This document shows positions 1 through 9,066 of a DNA stretch of 64,000 bases, one piece after another. Origin of the DNA: CAVPDA01 sp963702495 (GTDB lineage Bacteria > Pseudomonadota > Gammaproteobacteria > Burkholderiales > Rhodocyclaceae); the NCBI GenBank assembly GCA_963702495.1, contig CAVPDA010000003.1, forward strand, positions 124,001 to 188,000. The letters run 5' to 3'. How positions within the stretch are numbered: position 1 is the stretch's first letter; every line of letters begins with the position of its first letter. The notes under the pieces were generated by a model. The model saw only the letters and a list, made by a program, of their open reading frames with translations. It ran no database searches and was not told the DNA's origin. Position numbers and translations under genes: made by a program.

Positions 1-1020
1 ACCAGCGCCAGCAGCAGCGGCCATTCGCCCAGGCGCTGCGCCAGGCGCAGCAGCGGCGCGCCATCGCGCGGCCGCTCTCCGATGCGCGCGAGCAGCAGCG
101 ACGTCGCCTCGGCCGCGGTCATCTCGTCCACGCCTACCCGCTGCGCGTCGGCCGCGACCTGGGCCTGCCGCGTCGTGATCAGGCGCGCGCAGCCGGCGCC
201 GCCGCGCAGGAACGGCTTCAAATGCGCCGTGTCCCACACGTCGTCGATCACGATCAGGCAGTTCCGGTGCTCGAGTTTTTCCGCCAGCGCCTGCGCGGCG
301 TCCTCCACGCTGACGAAGCCCGGCCGCTCTCCGGTCAGCGCGGCATACAGCCGCGTCAGTTCCCCCTGGATGTTGGGAGACTCGCCGAGAGTGGTCCAAA
401 GGATGCCGTCGTCGAACGCGAGCACGACGTCATCGTCGTGACAGAGGGCCGTGGCCAGCGTGGTCTTGCCGAAGCCGCCGGCGCCGGCCAGAGCCGCCGT
501 GACCGGGCGACCCGGCGCGGCCGCTTCCAGCAGCAGGGAGCGCACGGCGGCAAGCGGCTCCTGCCGGACGACGTAGTCCTTCGGCAGATCGGGCGCCATG
601 AAGGGGACGCGCTGGACCCGGCAGCCGCGGCGCAGGTGCGCGAGAAAGGTCTCCCACTGCACGTCGAGGTCGTACACGTGCGCCTTGGTCATCCAGCGCG
701 GCAGCCGCGGATCGGCGAAATCGAAGCCCGGACCCTTGACCGGATAGACGCACACCCCGCTCTGGCGAGCGGCCCGCCATTCCTTGCGCGTGACCTCGGA
801 CTCGATCACCGCCGGCGTCATGACGATCACCAGGAACTCGACCCGCTCCAGCGCTGCCTCGACCTGCCGCCACCAGCCCACGCCGCCCTCGATTTCCGGA
901 CGGTCCTGCCACACTCGAACGTCCGCCTGCCTCGCGCAACAGCCTTTCCCGCAATGCGCCGGCGAACGCTGCGCCGTCCCTGCGGGCATAGGAGATGAAG
1001 ACGCCGGCTTTTTCTGTCAT
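1..1020 (-). CDS. TIR-NB-ARC (STAND) protein, C-terminus outside window, one frameshift
   Basis: The N-terminus reads as a TIR domain: it opens with AGVFISYARRDG, and after a frame change continues with VRVWQDRPEIEGGVGWW and EFLVIVMTPAVIESE. A nucleotide-binding domain of NB-ARC type follows, with the P-loop GAGGFGKTTLATAL near 435-485 and the Walker B motif CLIVIDDVWD near 220-270. The reading frame stays open to position 1, so the C-terminal sensor (usually TPR or WD40 repeats) is not visible. The frame changes near 927-934, where one extra base separates two perfectly sensible halves of the TIR domain. In known families bacterial TIR-STAND proteins are NAD-cleaving immune effectors triggered by a C-terminal sensor; that role here is inference. 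It is divergent from the diguanylate cyclase gene. The start at 1020 is the only ATG directly before the TIR beta-A strand. Confidence 0.8.
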
Positions 1021-1281
1021 GGTGACTCGCGAAGCGGTGAGGGCGATGCTGAAGCGCCGAGATCGGCAGGGACACCGGATCGCCGGACCAATGATGCCGC
1101 CCGCCGACGATGCCATCAAGCGCGCCGGGTTGGCAAGCGTGCGGTCGGCATCGGGGACGCGTTCCCTTGACCGGCAGGAAGTGCCGCACCGGCGCGACCC
1201 GTGTCCATTCCGCCTGCAATCGGCGATACTGGAGCCTGTCGCCGCGACAACGGTCGCGCCGAGACAGGATCGAGGTATCCG

Positions 1282-2153
1282 GTGGTATCGCTGTTCCGAG
1301 GGATTCCGGGCTCGCATTCCGGCATCAACCTGCTGACCCCCTACCAGAGGTCTGCGCGCATCGTCCTTGCCTTCTCCTCGATCCCGGCGATCGGCACCGC
1401 CCATTACCTGACCGGCATTCAGTTCGAATTTCATCGCTTTCTTCTTTCTGTCGGTCATCGCGGCGACCTGGTACGGGAGCGCAGCGACCGGCCTGCTCGC
1501 CGCGCTGTTCAGTGGTGCCGTGGGGTTCGCCGTGGATTGGTTCCTTACCGGCGGCGCGGCGCCGGGCGTGCTGGCGTTCAATGAACTGGTGCGGCTGAGC
1601 TCCTTTCTCGTCGTGGCCCATCTGGTGGCGCGCTGGAAGGCGGCATCTGGAGCGGGAGAGCGCCCTGGCGCACACCGATTCCCTGACCGGGCTGGCGAAC
1701 CGCCGCGCGTTCTTCGATCTGGGGGCGGCCGAACTCTCGCGCGCGCGCCGCTACCAGCACCCGGTCACGGTCCTGTTCTTCGACCTCGATGCCTTCAAGG
1801 CGGTCAACGACACCCTGGGACACGAGGCGGGCGATGCCCTGCTGTGCGCCGTGGCGGACGTGCTGCGTGCCCAGACACGCGCCGCCGACATCTGCGGCCG
1901 CCTCGGCGGCGACGAATTCGCCCTCCTCCTTCCCGAGACCGGACCGGAGGCGGCGCAGGCGTTCGCCACCACGCTGCGCCAGCGCCTGCTGGAAGCGATG
2001 CAGTTGCGCGGCTGGCCGGCCACCTTCAGCATCGGCGTCGCCGCCTGGCGCACGCCACCCGATAACGTCGGCCACCTGGTGTCGCGCGCCGATGCCCTGA
2101 TGTACGAGGTCAAGCAAAGCGGCAAGGACAGCATCCGCGCCGAGGCATTCTGA
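1282..2153 (+). CDS. Membrane-anchored diguanylate cyclase (GGDEF), two frameshifts
   Basis: Synthesises the second messenger c-di-GMP from two GTP. The N-terminal third is hydrophobic and carries the ATWYGSAATGLLAALFSG pattern of small membrane sensor regions. The cytoplasmic GGDEF domain starts with DSLTGLANRRAF, keeps the metal-binding FFDLDAFKAVND segment, and has an intact RLGGDEFALLLPE active site. An RxxD allosteric I-site (RAAD) lies exactly five residues before GGDEF, so product inhibition is expected. The coding frame changes twice, at about 1429-1432 and about 1646; each is repaired by removing one base. The GTG start at 1282 has a GAGG element about 7 bases upstream, but it is not certain. 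The end at 2153 is clear. Confidence 0.8.
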
Positions 2154-2194
2154 CGGCCGGCCGGCGGCCGCCCCTCCCGGACTCCGGCAAGACC

Positions 2195-3685
2195 TCAGCG
2201 CACGACGATGCGCCGCCACGCCCCCGAGCGCCAGCGCAGGAACAGCGTCACGCCCAGGGCCATGACGTAGACCACGGCGGCGATCCAGCCGCCGCCGGCG
2301 CCCCAGCCGGCTTGCAGCGGCAGATTGAACCAGCCCTGGCCGGGGGCGAAGGTCAGTCCGTGGGCCAAGGGCATGAACAGGCCCCAGGCCAGCGCGAACA
2401 CCAGCATCGCCGGCACGCGGGTATCGCCGGCACCGCGCAGGCAGAACGAGGCGCCGATGTTCAGCCCGTCGAAGGCCTGATACGCCGCCGCCAGCCACAG
2501 CAGGATGACGCCCAGCCGCGCGACTTCGGTGGCGTGCGGGTCGGCGGTCGCGACGAACCACGGCATCAGCCACGGCCCCAGCACCGCCAGCAGCACCCCC
2601 GACACACCCATGTACGCCACCGAGAGCTTGATCGTGGCATTGCCGAGCCGGTAGCCCCAAGCCTTGTCGCCGGCACCGATCGACTGTCCGACCAGCGTCG
2701 TGCCGGCCATGCCGAAGCCCACCGCCGGCATGAAGCAGAGCGAGGTCAGCATGAGGGCGATCTGCGAGGCTGCCCCGTCCACCGCTCCGAGCTTGACCTG
2801 CATGAGTTGGAACAGGGCCAGGGCGAGCAGGTCCATGGTCACCGACATCCCCATCGGCAGGCCGAATACGGCGGTGCCGGCGATGCGGGAAAGCCGCGGA
2901 CGCCAGGTGAGTCGGCTCGCATATTCCCGATGCACGCCGCGGCTGGCGAACAGAACCGCACCGGCCAGGGTGCCCGCCGCCAGGGATGCCGTCGTCGCCC
3001 AGCCGGCGCCGGCCATGCCCAGGTCGAGCCGGAAGATGAAGATCTCGTTCAGCACGGCGTTGAGCACGGTGACGCCCGCGTTCAGCACCAAGGTCACCGG
3101 GGTGCGGCCGATGCCGTTGAAGAATCCGGACACCACCCACATCGCCACCGCCAGCGGTCCGCCCAGGATGCGCGGCACCCAGTAGGCGAGCGCCAGAGCT
3201 TCGATCTCCGCCCCGAGGGCGAAGGGTGCCAGCAGCCACGGCCCCGCCAGGGCGAGCGCGACGAACGCAGGAACGGTCGCCAGCGACGCCCACATTCCGG
3301 CCCAGACCACGCTCGCCGCGCGGCGCCGGCGCCGGGCGCCATAGGCGTGCGCCACCAGCGTCTGCACGCCCATGCCGATGCCACCGGCCAGCACGATGAA
3401 CACCAGCACCAGGAAATACGTCGCCCCCATGGCTGCCGTGGCGGCGGTCGAGATGCGTCCGATGAACCACGTGTCGGTGAGATTGAGCAGCGCCTGAACG
3501 CCCGAATTCACGAACAGCGGCGCGGCCAGCAGCAGAATCTTGCGGTAGTCGACCTGCCGGCCGCCGTCGGAATCGATGCGCAGGGCCGGCAGGTGCGATG
3601 CTGGGGCGGAGTGGCCGCCGGAGTCGTCGAGTATCGCCGTGTCGGTTGGAATTTCCGTGCTCACCAGAAGAGGGTCTGTCGCCAT
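2195..3685 (-). CDS. MATE family multidrug/toxin efflux transporter
   Basis: About 496 residues with some twelve hydrophobic segments arranged as two related halves. After a polar N-terminal tail of about 50 residues it shows the MatE opening LAAPLFVNSGVQALLNLTDTW, and a second-half counterpart around GMSVTMDLLALALFQLM. MATE proteins are inner-membrane cation-coupled antiporters that export cationic drugs and metabolites; the substrate here cannot be predicted. The start at 3685 (MATDPLL) is preferred because upstream codons look non-coding and run towards the dodecin gene. The gene converges with the diguanylate cyclase gene (stops 42 bases apart). Confidence 0.9.
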   Translation of the reverse strand: MATDPLLVSTEIPTDTAILDDSGGHSAPASHLPALRIDSDGGRQVDYRKILLLAAPLFVNSGVQALLNLTDTWFIGRISTAATAAMGATYFLVLVFIVLAGGIGMGVQTLVAHAYGARRRRRAASVVWAGMWASLATVPAFVALALAGPWLLAPFALGAEIEALALAYWVPRILGGPLAVAMWVVSGFFNGIGRTPVTLVLNAGVTVLNAVLNEIFIFRLDLGMAGAGWATTASLAAGTLAGAVLFASRGVHREYASRLTWRPRLSRIAGTAVFGLPMGMSVTMDLLALALFQLMQVKLGAVDGAASQIALMLTSLCFMPAVGFGMAGTTLVGQSIGAGDKAWGYRLGNATIKLSVAYMGVSGVLLAVLGPWLMPWFVATADPHATEVARLGVILLWLAAAYQAFDGLNIGASFCLRGAGDTRVPAMLVFALAWGLFMPLAHGLTFAPGQGWFNLPLQAGWGAGGGWIAAVVYVMALGVTLFLRWRSGAWRRIVVR

Positions 3686-3829
3686 TGTGCCCTGCCTGCC
3701 GCCGATCCTGTCATCGACCGCGCGCCGGCGGAAAATCACTCGCCATACGCCAGGCTTGAACGGGCATTCGCCACAGCATAGACTGCAATGGGTATTGCTC
3801 TGAACGACAACAGCGAATGGAGGCTCCAA

Positions 3830-4078
3830 ATGCCAAACAGCATATACAAAGTCATCGAAGTCGTCGGCACCAGCAAGACGTCATGGGAAGATGCGGCGAG
3901 CGTCGCGGTAAAGGTCACCGGAGGCAGCATCCGGGATCTGCGCGTCGCCGAGATCACCAAACTCGACATGGTGATCGATAACGGCGGAGTGGTTCTGTAC
4001 CGGGCGCGAGTCAGTCTGTCGTTCAAGTACGAAGCGGAACCGGCTCCGAAGGCGAAGACCAAAGGGAAGTCGAAATAG
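3830..4078 (+). CDS. Dodecin family flavin-binding protein
   Basis: An 82-residue protein that opens with SIYKVIEVVGTSKTSWEDA, the first strand and helix of dodecins, and continues with the beta strands RDLRVAEITKLDMVIDNG and LYRARVSLSFKYE. Dodecins form hollow 12-mers that store or buffer riboflavin and FMN in the cytoplasm. Family members are about 65-75 residues long; the extra lysine-rich tail (PKAKTKGKSK) accounts for the added length. The ATG at 3830 is chosen over an upstream ATG at 3788 because a GGAGG lies 7-11 bases before it and the family begins here. Confidence 0.88.
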   Translation: MPNSIYKVIEVVGTSKTSWEDAASVAVKVTGGSIRDLRVAEITKLDMVIDNGGVVLYRARVSLSFKYEAEPAPKAKTKGKSK

Positions 4079-4186
4079 CAGCAACTCACTCCGGCCGGTG
4101 CAGTGGCTTTCCTGGTGGAGCACTGCACCACGGTGCCGACCACGGCACCCTTGCCGCAGGCTTGGTCGCCATTCGCGTATGAGGTG

Positions 4187-5044
4187 ATGCGCACGCCCCG
4201 CTGGACCGCTCCGATATCCCGTCGCCTGTTCCTGAAACGCGCTTCCCTCGCCGCCGTCGGTCTCGCGTCCGGTTATCCGGTGCTGGTGGAACGCTATCTC
4301 GTCGGCATCAACACCTACCGCATTCCGGTGCCGAACCTGCCGCCGGCCTTCACCGGCTTGCGCATCGTCCAGTTGACCGACCTGCATTATGGGCTGCTGG
4401 TACCGCTTGCGCTGATCGAGGACGTGGTCGAACGGGCCAACGCGGCCGCCCCGGACCTCATCGTGTGCACCGGCGACTACGTGCATGCGCGCGAGACGGT
4501 CGAGGAGATCGACGCGGTATGGCCGCTGCTCGGACGGCTCAGGGCGCCGTTGGGGGTGTATTCGGTGCTGGGCAACCACGACCATTGGGCGGATGCCGAA
4601 CGTTCGCGCTACTGGCTGCAACGCACCGGGCAGGACCTGGGTGAAAAGGCGGTGCGCCTGGAACGCTCGGGTGAGCACCTGTGGCTCGCCGGAGCGGGCG
4701 ACCTGTGGGAGGATCATCGCAGCCTCGACGGCATGCTGGCCGAGGTCCCCGACAGGGAGTGCCGGATCGTCGCCGCCCACAACCCGGACACGGCGGACAT
4801 GCCGCGCACGCAGCGCGTCGATCTCATGCTCTGCGGCCATACCCACGGCGGCCAGGTCGCCCTGCCCCTGCTCGGCAGCCCGATTCTGCCGGTGAACAAC
4901 AAGGACTACTCCAGCGGGCCGAAGCAGTCCCCCAGCGGCTGCCCGGTCTTCATCTCGCGCGGCATCGGCTGGGCGATATTGCCGGTGCGCTTCAACTGCG
5001 CTCCCGAGATCGCGGTGCTGGAGTTGGTGCCGCAGGGAACGTGA
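4187..5044 (+). CDS. Tat-exported metallophosphoesterase (YkuE/YaeI-like)
   Basis: The N-terminus has a twin-arginine signal (SRRLFLKRASLAAVGLASG), so export of a folded protein is likely. The catalytic metal-binding motifs of calcineurin-type phosphoesterases follow in order: TDLHYG, CTGDYV, LGNHDHW and GHTHGGQ. The relatives YkuE and YaeI act on lipid or UDP-linked phosphates near the membrane; the substrate here is unknown. The ATG at 4187 places the twin arginine about ten residues from the start, as is usual. The frame is open further upstream to 4103, but that part lacks features. The gene follows dodecin with a gap of about 110 bases. Confidence 0.88.
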   Translation: MRTPRWTAPISRRLFLKRASLAAVGLASGYPVLVERYLVGINTYRIPVPNLPPAFTGLRIVQLTDLHYGLLVPLALIEDVVERANAAAPDLIVCTGDYVHARETVEEIDAVWPLLGRLRAPLGVYSVLGNHDHWADAERSRYWLQRTGQDLGEKAVRLERSGEHLWLAGAGDLWEDHRSLDGMLAEVPDRECRIVAAHNPDTADMPRTQRVDLMLCGHTHGGQVALPLLGSPILPVNNKDYSSGPKQSPSGCPVFISRGIGWAILPVRFNCAPEIAVLELVPQGT

Positions 5045-5095
5045 TGGGGCTGCGCGGGCCGCTGCCCAGGGCCTCGCCCCCGAATCGCCCCCCGG

Positions 5096-5278
5096 CTACG
5101 AGCGTCGAGACTGCCTCGGCTTCGATCCGGCGCGAGCGCGACGCGGTTTTCTGCCAGTGAACTCGACCTCGACCACCCGGGTGCCTTGCGCACCCGTGTC
5201 CAGCACGTAATAGCGCCCGTCTTCTACGTGTTTTGCGTCGTCGCCGATCGCTTCCCAGTCGGAAGCGCTCATCTTCAT
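5096..5278 (-). CDS. Small hypothetical protein
   Basis: A 60-residue basic-tailed protein beginning MKMSASDWEAIGDDAKHVED, with a beta-like middle (GRYYVLDTGAQGTRVVEVEF) and an Arg/Ser/Lys-rich C-terminus. No family is recognised. The start at 5278 is preferred to the one at 5347 because a GGCGAG element precedes it and the upstream residues are low in complexity. It is transcribed against its neighbours on both sides. Confidence 0.45.
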   Translation of the reverse strand: MKMSASDWEAIGDDAKHVEDGRYYVLDTGAQGTRVVEVEFTGRKPRRARAGSKPRQSRRS

Positions 5279-5477
5279 GATCTCGCCCCGCGTCGGCTGC
5301 GCGGCGAGAGATCTGCTCCCCGAGTCCATGGCTCGATTGTCGGCCACAGCGGCGCGACGCGTCCGTTGGATATGGAGGCGAAAAGGCTGTCTGCTCCGAT
5401 CTTTTCAGCGCGCCAACCACGCCTGAGCCGCTTGCCAGCTACACTCGCGCCTCAATCCGCATCGAGGACCAGTGACC

Positions 5478-5993
5478 ATGCGCCGAATTCTTCTTTCCCT
5501 CGCCCTTGCCGGCACCGGGCTGAGCACAGCCTGTACCACCATCGCCCAGGGACACGGCCACGACCTGCCCGTGCACGAGATGCCGCGGCACGACATGCAG
5601 CATCACCCGTCCGCCTCCGCTGCCGATGCGCGCCAGGTCGTCCGGTTCCCCGAGGATTTGCGCGCGCACACGCTCGCCAACATGCGCGACCACCTGCTGG
5701 CCCTGCAGGAGATCCAGGCGGCGCTTGCGAAGCAGGAGTTCGACCAGGCCGGGGATATCGCCGAGCAGCGGCTGGGCATGACCGCGATGAAACTGCATGG
5801 TGCCCATGAAGTCGCGAAATTCATGCCCGAGGGCATGCGCAATGCCGGCACCGAGATGCACCGCGCCGCCAGCCGCTTCGCCCTGGCTGCGAAGGAAGCC
5901 ACTGCGAGCGGCGATTTCAAGCCGGTGCTGGAAGCCATGGCGCGGATCACACAGCAGTGTGTCGCCTGCCATTCCGCCTACCGATTGCAGTGA
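5478..5993 (+). CDS. Exported c-type cytochrome, cytochrome c'-like
   Basis: The signal peptide ends in a lipobox-like TGLSTACTT, so the product may be a lipoprotein. A His/Met-rich stretch (HGHDLPVHEMPRHDMQHH) follows, which may bind metal. The remainder is helical and ends with the only haem-attachment motif, CVACH, 6 residues from the C-terminus. One CXXCH close to the C-terminus of a four-helix protein is the pattern of class II cytochromes c'. Such proteins bind NO or act as small electron carriers in the periplasm. The ATG at 5478 is preferred over the GTG two codons earlier. The next gene, at 6054, also looks like a damaged cytochrome. Confidence 0.7.
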   Translation: MRRILLSLALAGTGLSTACTTIAQGHGHDLPVHEMPRHDMQHHPSASAADARQVVRFPEDLRAHTLANMRDHLLALQEIQAALAKQEFDQAGDIAEQRLGMTAMKLHGAHEVAKFMPEGMRNAGTEMHRAASRFALAAKEATASGDFKPVLEAMARITQQCVACHSAYRLQ

Positions 5994-6053
5994 CCGCCTC
6001 GTCTGCCAAGGCGGAGCGCGTCAACGGGTTGATCCGACCAGGATAGTGCCCGC

Positions 6054-6664
6054 ATGAGATTCGGGCTTATGGCGGCGTTGGTGTCGCTTTGCCTGAGCAC
6101 CGCCGCTGCCGCCGGTATTCCGCTCGCTGCCGTGGTGCGGTTCAACACCGCCTGCGCCAGATTTCACGAGGGAGAGTGCAGCGGGCGGCTGAGTTTCGAC
6201 CACGGTCAGGAGTGGTCCGGGAATCCCATCCGCGCCACGCCGGCGACGTTTCCCCGGGCGCCCAAGACGATCCTTACGCCCTGCTGGTCTGCATGATGCG
6301 GGCATGCGCGTACTTCCCCATGCCGGCAGCCGTGCCGAAGGACCGGCATTGGCCGGCGGATGCGTTCGCGAAGCTACACAGCCCGGCGGGCGTTGCCCAT
6401 TTCGTCCCGCTCGGGAAACTCTCGACCGGACGCTACCGTGCGCGGCTACGCTTCGATGCTGCGGCGGAAGCCGGTCCCCAGGTCATCTCCGAATCCTTCG
6501 ACAGCGCGGACTTTGCGGGCCTGGCGCTGCAAGGCAGCACCGCGGAATTCATCTTCGACGTGGAACGGAAGGGCTCCCATCATCTGCGGCCGCACACAGG
6601 CAAGCCCGCGCCCCTGATCGAGTTGGAGGTCGTGCCCGATCAGCGCGGCGCCGCCGCGCGATAG
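6054..6664 (+). CDS. Exported protein resembling a c-type cytochrome, frameshifted, haem motif incomplete
   Basis: A clear signal peptide (MRFGLMAALVSLCLSTAAAAG) is followed by FNTACARFHEGECSGRLSF. The position of a CXXCH haem motif is filled by CARFH, so the second cysteine is missing. Near 6224-6240 the frame shifts; the second part (AGDVSPGAQDDPYALL, then ACAYFPMPAAVPKDRHWPAD) is coherent and runs to the stop at 6664. The C-terminal half looks like a beta-rich domain and is not recognised. The gene lies directly after a cytochrome c'-like gene, which suggests a periplasmic redox role, but the lost cysteine and the frame change may mean it is decaying. Confidence 0.5.
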
Positions 6665-6812
6665 CCGAGGACGGATGGATCGGCCGCTGACCCTTGCCAC
6701 ACCCGGTCGCCCGGAGTCAGGCAGACAACACGGACATGCCCCCGCACCGAGCCGACGCGGCACCGCCACGATGAGGTTGCGATGCCCGACGCCTTTCGAG
6801 ACTGCGAAGCAG

Positions 6813-8402
6813 TCACTGGGCGTTGCTCTCGCATGCAGACTGTCGATCGACAGCCGCGACGGAAACGCAGGCGGGATCCGCCTCCCGCGGCGGCACATCG
6901 TCCGCGGCGAGCGGCTTCGCGGCGGCATCTTCCGCGAGCGCCATCCAGTCTTCGACGATGTCCCAGGTGGTGAACATCTTGACCAGGTAGTAGCGCGTTT
7001 CATTGTTCACATAGACGTGGGTGCGAGTTCTCGCTCTCTTGTTCTTCTTCTTCTGCACGACGACTTTCCGATACTTGAACGCCTTGACCGGGAGATCGAG
7101 GGATTGCGCGACGTCGGGAAGATCACCAGGAGGAAGTTCACCGTACAGCTTGGCGGACTGCCCGCCGCCCGCGTTGTATGCCGCGACCGGATAGGCGGCG
7201 CCGAGCTGATAATCCTCCCGGAACAGACGCAGCGCATCTTCGGGCATTCGGGCAAGCTCCAGGTCCAGGAGGCACACGGCGGCGCGTATGCTGTTCTTCA
7301 GGTCGCGTGCTCCGCGTTCGAAGGATGAAATCAGCTGCGCGTTGGAGCATCTGCTCGCGACCGACGAGTAGGTTCCGGGCCTGCTGCCCTTCCACTTGTC
7401 GGTGAACTGATACGGCCCGATCGCGTCCGCGGAGGAATTCGCGAAGTAGAACGGTTCGGGATTCATCGCGTACTCGATCGCGATCGCTTCGGCGGTGCGC
7501 AGCGGATCGGCACGAAATGCGGCGTCGTCCGACTGCTCGATGGTACCCAGCATCAGCAGCACCTCCGGCGGCCAGAGAGGGGCCAGAACCTCATCCGGAA
7601 AGGCGAACGAACGGGCACCGCTCTGCTTCAGGGTTTCCAGCGCAGCGCGGATATCGCCCAGCCATCGACGCACGCCCGCGGCCACGAGGTCGTCGGTGAA
7701 CGGGCGCCCGTGATACTCCGGCTGGTACGCGGAGTACACGGCCGACTTCAGGTTGTCGAACACGCGCGGATCGCTGCTGCGCCAGTACTTCGAGGGAATG
7801 CGCGGATGCTTCATGGCGAGGACGGTAAGCGGCCGTCCGTCCTTCCTGACCGAAAACTTGAGCCGCGCCACGCCCATGCCGCCATCGTGGGACACCTCGT
7901 AGCCCGGAGTGAGGCGCGTAAACACAAAAGTCGGCACGGCTTTTCCCGCTCGCCCGTTCCCGGACTCCTGTGCCGGGAGCGGATGTGGCACGCGCACCGC
8001 CACCGCGTGCAGCCTGCCGTCGCATTCGTCATAGGCCGCGAGAGTGATGCGGCGGGAAAGCACGACGTGTTTCTCCTTCTTCACGGCAGTACGCTCGGCG
8101 GAGCGGCCCTTCTTTCCCCGCACGCGCACCGCGACCCTGCGCTCCGTCACGGTCGTTTCCCGCTCCATGACCGGAGTATCCAGATCCTCCAGATAGTCCT
8201 GCGCCTTGCGCGCCTGTTCGAGGAATTGTTCCGCCGTGAGTAGTCGCGCCTCGGGACGACAGTCGCCCTCGTCCGCGCCCGCGGGATGCGCGATTCCGAA
8301 GAGCGCTCCGACCATGAGAAGGACGAAGCCTGTCGGACGGCCCCTGCTCTTCCCTTTGCGTTTCCAACCCGCGCAACAAGATGCTTCCAGGCAAGCCTGC
8401 AT
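6813..8402 (-). CDS. Exported lytic-transglycosylase-like protein
   Basis: About 529 residues, with a signal or anchor segment (GFVLLMVGALFGIAHPAGA) after a basic N-terminus. The region around residue 315-450 has the lysozyme-like SLT pattern: a candidate catalytic Glu in MNPEPFYFANSSADAIGPYQFT, and the matching YPVAAYNAGGGQSAKLYG further on. The last part contains the Lys/Arg-rich VVVQKKKNKRARTRTHVYVN and NNETRYYLVKMF. Proteins of this fold cleave peptidoglycan in the periplasm. The long N-terminal domain before the SLT part is not recognised. A GGGGGA element precedes the ATG at 8402. The gene stands alone on its strand. Confidence 0.75.
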   Translation of the reverse strand: MQACLEASCCAGWKRKGKSRGRPTGFVLLMVGALFGIAHPAGADEGDCRPEARLLTAEQFLEQARKAQDYLEDLDTPVMERETTVTERRVAVRVRGKKGRSAERTAVKKEKHVVLSRRITLAAYDECDGRLHAVAVRVPHPLPAQESGNGRAGKAVPTFVFTRLTPGYEVSHDGGMGVARLKFSVRKDGRPLTVLAMKHPRIPSKYWRSSDPRVFDNLKSAVYSAYQPEYHGRPFTDDLVAAGVRRWLGDIRAALETLKQSGARSFAFPDEVLAPLWPPEVLLMLGTIEQSDDAAFRADPLRTAEAIAIEYAMNPEPFYFANSSADAIGPYQFTDKWKGSRPGTYSSVASRCSNAQLISSFERGARDLKNSIRAAVCLLDLELARMPEDALRLFREDYQLGAAYPVAAYNAGGGQSAKLYGELPPGDLPDVAQSLDLPVKAFKYRKVVVQKKKNKRARTRTHVYVNNETRYYLVKMFTTWDIVEDWMALAEDAAAKPLAADDVPPREADPACVSVAAVDRQSACESNAQ

Positions 8403-8731
8403 GAGTCCCCCTCATCGAAGGCAGTATTGTCAACGCCTCAGGTCGTCGCGCGCAAGGACTACAGACCGATGCTGGCGAGAGGCATAGGGGCCGCGGTTCG
8501 ATTTGAGCCCCATGGACGTCCATTTCGCGGCCTGACGAAATGCGTAAGTGTCGGACGGTCAACCGCAGTTCATTCGTGCGAAGGATTCGTTCGCACCCGG
8601 CCCCGGTCGCGTGCATCTGAGCATCACACTTGAGCCGAATCTAGCACCCGAACTTCGGCGCAGCCCTTCCACTCAAACGGGGGAACCCGTTCCGGCCACG
8701 GTGCCGCAGACACGCAGATCGGAGGTGACTC
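8403..8731. other. Intergenic stretch
   Basis: The gap between the divergent transglycosylase-like and DUF2789 genes. No coding segment is supported. It must hold both promoters, but no convincing -35/-10 pair stands out. Confidence 0.5.
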
Positions 8732-8974
8732 GTGGAAACACCCATGCACAGCATGAGCAATCTGTTCGACCAACTCGGGCTGCCTTCGGACCAGGCGGCG
8801 ATCGAGCGCTTCATCGAGACGCACAGCCCGTTGGCGCCAGGCGTCCTGCTGTCCGAGGCGCCGTTCTGGACGTCCTCGCAGGCGTCATTCCTGCGCGAGG
8901 AAATCATCGAAGACGCAGACTGGGCCGAGGTGGTGGACGAACTGAACGCCGAATTGCGCCTGAGGGGAACGTAA
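8732..8974 (+). CDS. DUF2789 family protein
   Basis: An 80-residue acidic protein with the family's typical order: MHSMSNLFDQLGLPSD, then ERFIETHSPL, then EAPFWTSSQASFLREEI, then DADWAEVVDELNAEL. Function is unknown in the family; it is cytoplasmic and common in Proteobacteria. The GTG start at 8732 is chosen because GGAGGTGA lies at the right distance upstream; the internal ATG at 8744 is the alternative. Confidence 0.85.
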   Translation: METPMHSMSNLFDQLGLPSDQAAIERFIETHSPLAPGVLLSEAPFWTSSQASFLREEIIEDADWAEVVDELNAELRLRGT

Positions 8975-9066
8975 CCCGGGCACGGCAGCGGTGCGAACGT
9001 GCTGCGGCGTTCGCCGCGCACGATGCCATGCGGGCGTCCGGTTAACCTTTGGCGCGCAGTCCCCAC

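Noticed and set aside
2312..3781. Long plus-strand open frame opposite the MATE gene
   Set aside because: Same reasoning: low-complexity antisense frame over a clear transporter gene.
8480..8510. GGTTCGATT-like T-loop sequence that might mark a tRNA
   Set aside because: No acceptor stem, anticodon arm or D-loop can be folded around it.
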